A stretch of DNA of 64,000 nucleotides from assembly GCA_022846075.1 (NCBI GenBank), contig AP025582.1:1426001-1490000 (forward strand). The letters run 5' to 3'. Source of the stretch: Oscillospiraceae bacterium. Its GTDB lineage: Bacteria > Bacillota > Clostridia > Oscillospirales > Oscillospiraceae. The notes below the pieces were generated by a model. The model searched no databases and was not told the origin of the DNA. It saw only the letters and a list, made by a program, of their open reading frames with translations. Shown piece by piece: positions 57,320-64,000 of the stretch; position 1 is the stretch's first letter, and the number at the start of each line of letters is the position of its first letter. The translations under genes were made by a program, and so were the position numbers.

Positions 57320-58836
57320 AGGCACGCGCAGAAGAGATCGTCTCCGTCCTTCGGGAGGAGATCGCGCATTACGACGCCCGGGGCGGCCGGGCCGAGACCG
57401 GTACCGTGCTGGAGGTGGGCGACGGCATCGCCACCGTCCACGGCCTGGACCGGGCGGTGTACGGCGAGCTGGTGGAATTTGAGACCGGGGTCCGGGGCAT
57501 GGTGCTGGATTTAAAGCGGGACACCGTGGGCTGCGCCCTGCTGGGCGGGGAGGTCGGACTGAAGGAGGGCTCCCTGGTCAAGCGGACCGGGAAACCCGCC
57601 GGGATCCCCGTGGGAGACGGCATGGTGGGCCGGGTGGTGGACGCCCTGGGGGCCCCCATCGACGGCGGCGGCCCCATCGGGGCCGTTGAGACCCGCCCCA
57701 TCGAGCGGGAGGCCAGCGGGGTGGTGACGAGGGAGCCTGTCACCGTCCCCATGCAGACGGGCATCCTGGCCATCGACGCCATGGTGCCCATCGGCCGGGG
57801 CCAGCGGGAGCTGATCATCGGCGACCGGCAGACGGGCAAGACGGCCATCGCCGTAGACGCAATCCTGAACCAGCAGGGACAGGACATGGTCTGCATCTAC
57901 GTAGCCATCGGCCAGAAGGCCAGCTCCGTGGCCCGGGTGCGGGACACCCTGGAGGCCCACGGGGCCATGGACTACTCCATCATCGTCTCGGCCACCGCCA
58001 GCGACCCGGCCCCCCTCCAATATGTGGCCCCCTACGCCGGGGCCGCCATCGGCGAGTATTTCATGAGCAAGGGCAGGGACGTGCTCATCGTCTACGACGA
58101 CCTGTCCAAGCACGCGGTGGCCTACCGGACCCTGTCCCTGCTCCTGAAGCGCTCGCCCGGGCGGGAGGCCTATCCCGGCGACGTGTTCTACCTTCACTCC
58201 CGGCTGCTGGAGCGATCCTGCCGCCTGACCAAGGAATACGGCGGCGGCTCCATGACCGCCCTGCCCATCATCGAGACCCTGGCGGGGGACGTGTCGGCCT
58301 ACATCCCCACCAACGTCATTTCCATCACCGACGGGCAGATCTATCTGGAGACCGATCTCTTTTTCTCCGGCCAGCGACCCGCCGTCAACGTGGGCCTGTC
58401 CGTCTCCCGGGTGGGGGGCGCGGCCCAGACCAGGGCCATCAAGAAAAGCGCGGGCACCCTGCGCATCGACCTGGCCCGGTTTCGGGAGCTGGAGGTCTTT
58501 ACCCAGTTTTCCTCCGACCTGGACAGGAGCACCCAGCAGTCCTTGGACCACGGCCGCAGGCTGCTGGAGGTGCTGAAGCAGCCCTTGTACCATCCCATGA
58601 GCGTGGCCCGGCAGGCGGTTATCCTTTACATTTCCACCAACGGGCTGCTGTCCGACGTGCCCATGGACCGGGTGGCGGAGTTCACCCGGGATTTCGCCGA
58701 CCAGCTGGAAACCGCCCATGGGGACGTGATGGAGGCCATCGGCCAAAGCGGGGACCTCTCCGGGCCATCCATCGAGGCCGTCCGCGCCGCCCTGGAGGAA
58801 TATAAAAAGCAGGTGAGCCCCACATGGCAGGGATGA
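57316..58836 (+). CDS. atpA: ATP synthase F1 subunit alpha
   Basis: A 506-residue alpha subunit with P-loop GDRQTGKT near residue 172, GQREL before it, [13 protein letters not shown] near 370, and the helical C-terminus. Non-catalytic nucleotide site. ATG 57316 overlaps the atpH stop (ATGA); upstream in-frame starts lie inside atpH. Confidence 0.97.
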   Translation: MKARAEEIVSVLREEIAHYDARGGRAETGTVLEVGDGIATVHGLDRAVYGELVEFETGVRGMVLDLKRDTVGCALLGGEVGLKEGSLVKRTGKPAGIPVGDGMVGRVVDALGAPIDGGGPIGAVETRPIEREASGVVTREPVTVPMQTGILAIDAMVPIGRGQRELIIGDRQTGKTAIAVDAILNQQGQDMVCIYVAIGQKASSVARVRDTLEAHGAMDYSIIVSATASDPAPLQYVAPYAGAAIGEYFMSKGRDVLIVYDDLSKHAVAYRTLSLLLKRSPGREAYPGDVFYLHSRLLERSCRLTKEYGGGSMTALPIIETLAGDVSAYIPTNVISITDGQIYLETDLFFSGQRPAVNVGLSVSRVGGAAQTRAIKKSAGTLRIDLARFRELEVFTQFSSDLDRSTQQSLDHGRRLLEVLKQPLYHPMSVARQAVILYISTNGLLSDVPMDRVAEFTRDFADQLETAHGDVMEAIGQSGDLSGPSIEAVRAALEEYKKQVSPTWQG

Positions 58837-59702
58837 AAGAGGTCCGGGACCACATCAAAAGCGTGGAAGAGACCCTGAAGATCACAAACGCCATGTACCT
58901 CATCGCCTCCTCCAGCCTGCGCAAGGCCCGGAAACAGCTGGAGGACACGCTGCCCTACTTTGAAAAGATCTCCTCCACTATCTCCGACATCCTCCACCAC
59001 TCCCCGGACATCCACCACGCCTATTTCGACCAGCGGGCGGACAAGGTGGGGCGGCAGGTGGGCTATATCGTGATCACCGGTGACAAGGGACTGGCGGGGG
59101 CTTACAACCACAACGTCCTCAAATTGGCGGAGGAGTCCATGTGCGTCCAGTGCGCGCCCACGCTGTTCGTCATCGGGCAGATGGGCCGGGCCTATTTTTC
59201 GGGGAAGGGGATTCCCATCGACGGGGAGTTCCTCTACACGGCCCAGGACCCCACCATGGCCCGGGCCAGGGAGATCGGCAACACCTTTGTGGACCTCTTT
59301 TTGAACGGCCAGCTGGACGAGGTGTGGATCGTCTATACCAAAATGGTGAATCCCCTGTTGCTGGAGCCGGTGTGCACCAAGCTCCTGCCCCTGGAGCGGG
59401 ACCTCTTTCCCTGGCAGCGGAGGCCCTCGGAGCACTACACCAAGACGGTGGCCTACCTCCCGTCGGAGAGCGTGGTGCTGGACCAGATCGTCCCCGGCTA
59501 CTTGAAGGGGATGATCTTCGGCGCCCTGGTGGAGTCCTATTGCAGTGAGCAGAACGCCCGGATGACAGCTATGGACTCGGCCACGGAAAACGCCAGGAAA
59601 CTGCTCAAGGATTTGAACCTGACCTATAACCGGGCGCGCCAGAGCGCCATCACCCAGGAAATCTCCGAGATCGTGGGAGGCGCGGCGGCGGAGGACCAGT
59701 AA
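58824..59702 (+). CDS. atpG: ATP synthase F1 subunit gamma
   Basis: A 292-residue rotor shaft: N-terminal helix [20 protein letters not shown], Rossmann-like core ([18 protein letters not shown]) and C-terminal helix [22 protein letters not shown]. Overlaps atpA by 13 bases. The following 117 bases to atpD are not coding. Confidence 0.96.
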   Translation: MAGMKEVRDHIKSVEETLKITNAMYLIASSSLRKARKQLEDTLPYFEKISSTISDILHHSPDIHHAYFDQRADKVGRQVGYIVITGDKGLAGAYNHNVLKLAEESMCVQCAPTLFVIGQMGRAYFSGKGIPIDGEFLYTAQDPTMARAREIGNTFVDLFLNGQLDEVWIVYTKMVNPLLLEPVCTKLLPLERDLFPWQRRPSEHYTKTVAYLPSESVVLDQIVPGYLKGMIFGALVESYCSEQNARMTAMDSATENARKLLKDLNLTYNRARQSAITQEISEIVGGAAAEDQ

Positions 59703-59726
59703 CCGCGGCGGTCCCCGCAGGGGACA

Positions 59727-59772
59727 GCTTCGCCTGGTGGCCTTCCCCTGGGGGAAGGCCACCAGGCGAAGC
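59727..59772. repeat. 22-bp perfect palindrome between atpG and atpD (REP-like)
   Basis: Arms 59727-59748 and 59751-59772 are exact reverse complements, separated by two bases. No T-run follows, so it is not a standard terminator. It is the only large gap inside the atp operon and resembles an interspersed palindromic element. Confidence 0.85.
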
Positions 59773-59777
59773 CGTGA

Positions 59778-61615
<1,838 letters not shown>

Positions 61616-61637
61616 GGCGGGGGATTGCGCGATACGG

Positions 61638-61674
61638 AAAAAGTCCTGGAATGTATCATTCCAGGGCTTTTTTA
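61638..61674 (+). terminator. Terminator of the atp operon
   Basis: Stem AAAAGTCCTGGAAT/ATTCCAGGGCTTTT with TGTATC loop and T-run; one mismatch. Confidence 0.88.
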
Positions 61675-61679
61675 TGATC

Positions 61680-62009
61680 TCAAAGCCGGCAGAGGCTATC
61701 CAGCACGGCATCTCTGAAATGCAGATGAGACAGGCCATTGCTGTTGAACAGCCCGGCCAGCTCCGTGACGAAACTTAAGCGGCCGGAGATATCCGGAACG
61801 GTGTCCAGGACGGCCGTGATGCCCGGCTGTCTCCATAGACACTGGAGCCCGTAGGTCTGGCGCCGGCCGGCCGGCTCAGCCTCCACCTGCGTGCAGATCA
61901 CTTGGTAGAACACTCTGCCGGCAGCCAGATCCATACAGCCTGCTCCACTCGAACGGTCCCTCCATGTCGGAAAGATTTCCTGGAGATCAGATCTCTGCTC
62001 TTTCAACAT
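61680..62009 (-). CDS. DUF6514-like small protein
   Basis: A 109-residue soluble protein. The order YGLQCLW, a central DTVPDISGRLSFVTELAGLFNSNGLSHLHFRDAVLD and a short C-terminus fit DUF6514, a family seen in Oscillospiraceae with unknown function (family call from memory, not searched). AGGAGG precedes the ATG. Divergent from the XRE regulator across about 200 bases, which suggests shared control. Confidence 0.65.
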   Translation of the reverse strand: MLKEQRSDLQEIFPTWRDRSSGAGCMDLAAGRVFYQVICTQVEAEPAGRRQTYGLQCLWRQPGITAVLDTVPDISGRLSFVTELAGLFNSNGLSHLHFRDAVLDSLCRL

Positions 62010-62130
62010 AAAATTTCCTCCTGTGGTAACATTGTGCCAAATTTGACTTCCTAATTCCTAAAAAATGTGATATAGTATTTTGTCAGTGGGACTAACACAT
62101 TTTTTGGAACTTCTTCATTTTATCCATAAG

Positions 62131-62159
62131 TTGACATTTGTTCAATACCCAAATATGGC
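62131..62159 (+). promoter_or_regulatory. Possible promoter of the XRE gene
   Basis: Perfect TTGACA (62131-62136), 17-base spacer, poor -10 TATGGC (62154-62159), 50 bases before the start. Confidence 0.4.
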
Positions 62160-62209
62160 GGTATTGAAGCATGAATGATAACATATGTTGTGTTTTGGAG
62201 GCATAGAGG

Positions 62210-62659
62210 ATGATTGCATTGAGGCTGAAACAAGTGAAACAAGAGCGGAGTCTGACCAACGCGGATATTTCCGATTTGACTCAAATCCCTATGTCGACCA
62301 TCATTCGCTTAGTCTGCGGACAGACAAAGAACCCGACCTGGGATGTGATGCTGGCCATCTCCAGGGGATTGGATATCCCGCTGGATGAATTTTCCGGCCA
62401 GCAGAACCTTCGGATTATCCGGGAGCCGGAGATGAGTCATATGCAGAAATACCGCACGCTGAACAGTGTCGGAAAAGAGGCTGTGGACGAATATTTGGAA
62501 GCAGAGTATCAGGGGTGGCTGGAGACGCTGGCCCGGAAAGAGTTATTTTCCCATAAAAAGACCGTCGACCAGATCTATTCCATGAGCATGGAGGACATTG
62601 AAAAGATGGAGGCCTACATGAAAACGCTGGAAAAGGGGAGAGACAGACCGGGGGTTTGA
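62210..62659 (+). CDS. XRE-family transcriptional regulator
   Basis: A 149-residue protein with an N-terminal HTH_3 domain (RLKQVKQERSLTNADISDLT, MSTIIRLVCGQTKNPTWDVMLAISRGLDIPLDEF) and a helical C-terminus that could bind a partner or peptide. GGAGG-rich ribosome site. Likely acts on its own promoter and the divergent DUF6514 gene (inference). Confidence 0.88.
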   Translation: MIALRLKQVKQERSLTNADISDLTQIPMSTIIRLVCGQTKNPTWDVMLAISRGLDIPLDEFSGQQNLRIIREPEMSHMQKYRTLNSVGKEAVDEYLEAEYQGWLETLARKELFSHKKTVDQIYSMSMEDIEKMEAYMKTLEKGRDRPGV

Positions 62660-62728
62660 CCTTTTGTTCGGAATGGGCTACAATAAGGCCAATCGGCGCA
62701 AAGCCCATGTTGCAAAGGAGCCAGACAT

Positions 62729-63349
62729 ATGGCGGGAAGAATCTTCGATCCGGACAATATCGTGTTCCATCCCCTGGGGAAGCTGGCGGACGTATTGATG
62801 CTCAGCCTTCTGTGGCTGGCCACCAGCCTGCCCCTTTTCACCCTGGGACCCGCCACCGCGGCCCTTTATGACGTCTCGGTGAAATGCCTGCGCCAGGAGG
62901 AAACCAGCCCGTACAGCCGGTATCTGGCCTCCTTTCGGCTGAACTTCAAGGTGGGAGCGCTGGCCACTCTGACCGTGTTGGCGGAGGGGGCGTTGCTGTG
63001 GTTCCTCCGGGGCAGGCTCCTGGCCTTTGCCTTGGCGGAGCCGGCCGGGGTCGCGGTGTACGGAGCCTTCTGTGTGGCGGCGGTTTTCCTGGTGGGCTCC
63101 ATGAGCTATTATTTTCCCGTCCTGTCCCGGTTCACTTTTGGGGTGGGCGGGCTGATCTCCGTCTCCCTGCGGCTGGCCGCGGCCCATCTGCCCACCACCA
63201 TGCTGCTGGGGGTCCTGAGCCTGGGCGCCATCCTGCTGTGCGTGAACTTCGTGTTCCCGGTGATGGTGGTGCCCGCCGTCGGGGCGCTGTTGTCCTCTTT
63301 TCTTTTGGAACGGATCTTCAGGCCCCTCATGGAGGGGCAGGGGGAGTGA
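62729..63349 (+). CDS. DUF624 (YesL-like) membrane protein
   Basis: A 206-residue polytopic protein with five to six helices. The N-terminus NIVFHPLGKLADVLMLSLLWLATSLPLFTLGPATAALY matches YesL/DUF624, a family often next to sugar ABC transporters. No transporter is adjacent here. AAAGGAG precedes the ATG. Confidence 0.85.
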   Translation: MAGRIFDPDNIVFHPLGKLADVLMLSLLWLATSLPLFTLGPATAALYDVSVKCLRQEETSPYSRYLASFRLNFKVGALATLTVLAEGALLWFLRGRLLAFALAEPAGVAVYGAFCVAAVFLVGSMSYYFPVLSRFTFGVGGLISVSLRLAAAHLPTTMLLGVLSLGAILLCVNFVFPVMVVPAVGALLSSFLLERIFRPLMEGQGE

Positions 63350-63436
63350 GTTGGCAGAGGGGGCTCCCAGCGCTGTTTTCCGCCTTGTTATGGAGAGGCT
63401 CTTTTACCGGTGTTGCCATATGCGCCCAGATGATAA

Positions 63437-63477
63437 AAACCGTGCCCGCGGAATACCCGCAGGCACGGTTTCTTTTC
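63437..63477. terminator. Terminator between the DUF624 and SGNH genes
   Basis: Stem AAACCGTGCC-CGCGG/CCGC-AGGCACGGTTT with one mismatch, then TCTTTTC; serves the convergent genes. Confidence 0.8.
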
Positions 63478-63479
63478 GA

Positions 63480-64000
63480 TCAGGTGAGCGTCGGGACAAG
63501 CCCGGCAAGGCCCTTGGCCAGCGTGGCGTGGCCCCGGCGGGTCAGGTGCATAAAGTCGATCTGGTTGAACTCGCAGCCCAGCTCGTTGGCGTCCAGGAAG
63601 TGACAGCCGGTCTCGTCGGCCACCCGGCGGAACTCCCCGGGCACCCGGCGGGATTTTTCCACGCAGGTGGTGCCCATGGTCCCCATCTCGTCGGCCACCG
63701 GGGAGGTGAGGACCCCCTCGCCGATGATGGGCGGGGCCACGATCAGGATGTTGGGGGTCCCAGCCGGGCCCCAGCAGTCCACCCCCTGGGCCTTCTGGAT
63801 CAAGCGGCGCATCCCCAGCCCGATGGCGAAGGGGTTGACGTGGAAGCGTTCCTTGGTGTCGTTGGTGCCCAGCATGATGACCAGGAGGGACACCGGCTCA
63901 TGGCTTTTCAGACAGGGGTAAATATAGTCCAGGGCGGAAAGGTGCTCATAGAGGGGATCGTCAAAGACGGTGGTGCGGCCGGAGAGCCCCTCCTCCACCA
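63480..64000 (-). CDS. SGNH/GDSL hydrolase, N-terminus cut by the window edge
   Basis: The C-terminal 173 residues of an SGNH esterase. The N-terminal GDS block is outside the window. Visible are the arylesterase-like VEEGLSGRTTVFDDPL, the block III Asn in LVIMLGTNDTKERF, and the block V catalytic pair in IDFMHLTRRGHATLAK (Asp and His). Cytoplasmic by what is seen; substrate unknown. The frame remains open to base 64000, so the GTG at 63998 is an internal valine. Confidence 0.88.
   Translation of the reverse strand, partial: VEEGLSGRTTVFDDPLYEHLSALDYIYPCLKSHEPVSLLVIMLGTNDTKERFHVNPFAIGLGMRRLIQKAQGVDCWGPAGTPNILIVAPPIIGEGVLTSPVADEMGTMGTTCVEKSRRVPGEFRRVADETGCHFLDANELGCEFNQIDFMHLTRRGHATLAKGLAGLVPTLT

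Overview
The window looks like chromosomal DNA of a high-GC, spore-forming Clostridia, most like the Oscillospiraceae (Flavonifractor/Oscillibacter-type relatives). This is inferred from a sporulation sigma factor, TepA/SpoIIIE-type genes, DUF6514, DUF4364 and CmpB-like proteins, strong AGGAGG ribosome sites, GC-rich codon use and an eight-gene F-ATPase operon in the usual order. No taxonomic search was possible.

Region by region: (1) 1-6290: the 3' end of sigF, an alpha/beta hydrolase on the minus strand, then a forward group with a GT2 glycosyltransferase, a GtrA flippase-like protein, a secreted Asp-box repeat protein and an SPL-type radical SAM enzyme. (2) 6291-17061: two unrecognised proteins, a Cache-PAS-GGDEF-EAL protein behind a solute-binding lipoprotein, an SH3b-NlpC/P60 hydrolase, two polytopic mannosyltransferase-like proteins (PIG-V and Gpi18 types) and a cis-CaaD-like tautomerase. 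(3) 17113-25160: rpoB-rpoC with a long leader, then tRNA-Arg(CCG). (4) 25321-27423: an EEP-family phosphatase/nuclease and a tRNA-dihydrouridine synthase. (5) 27428-37651: a four-gene minus-strand signalling operon (REC-GGDEF-EAL-REC-GGDEF, SnoaL-PAS hybrid kinase, Hpt, multi-PAS hybrid kinase). (6) 37712-42099: LMW phosphatase and macro-domain pair, a DUF3048 lipoprotein, then a three-gene forward operon ending in a CmpB-like membrane protein. (7) 42175-47033: a cluster of DnaA-box-like 9-mers, then tepA, uppP and ftsK/spoIIIE.

(8) 47202-52600 is the accessory region. It begins at tRNA-Arg(ACG), turns visibly AT-richer, and holds an IS3-family insertion sequence, a decayed gene, a SIR2-HerA two-gene module (a known type of NAD-consuming anti-phage defence) and a palindrome-rich repeat tract. 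(9) 52675-64000 returns to core genes: a DUF4177 protein, a DcuR/DcuS-type two-component pair, the complete atpBEFHAGDC operon with a 22-bp palindrome between atpG and atpD, a divergent DUF6514/XRE pair, a DUF624 membrane protein, and a truncated SGNH hydrolase at the right edge.

Functional themes: envelope glycan and lipid-carrier metabolism, c-di-GMP and phosphorelay signalling, transcription, sodium-independent (proton-type) ATP synthesis, and one defence island. The most interesting biology is the SIR2-HerA island, the large signalling operon with degenerate catalytic domains, and several repeat/palindrome features in non-coding DNA.
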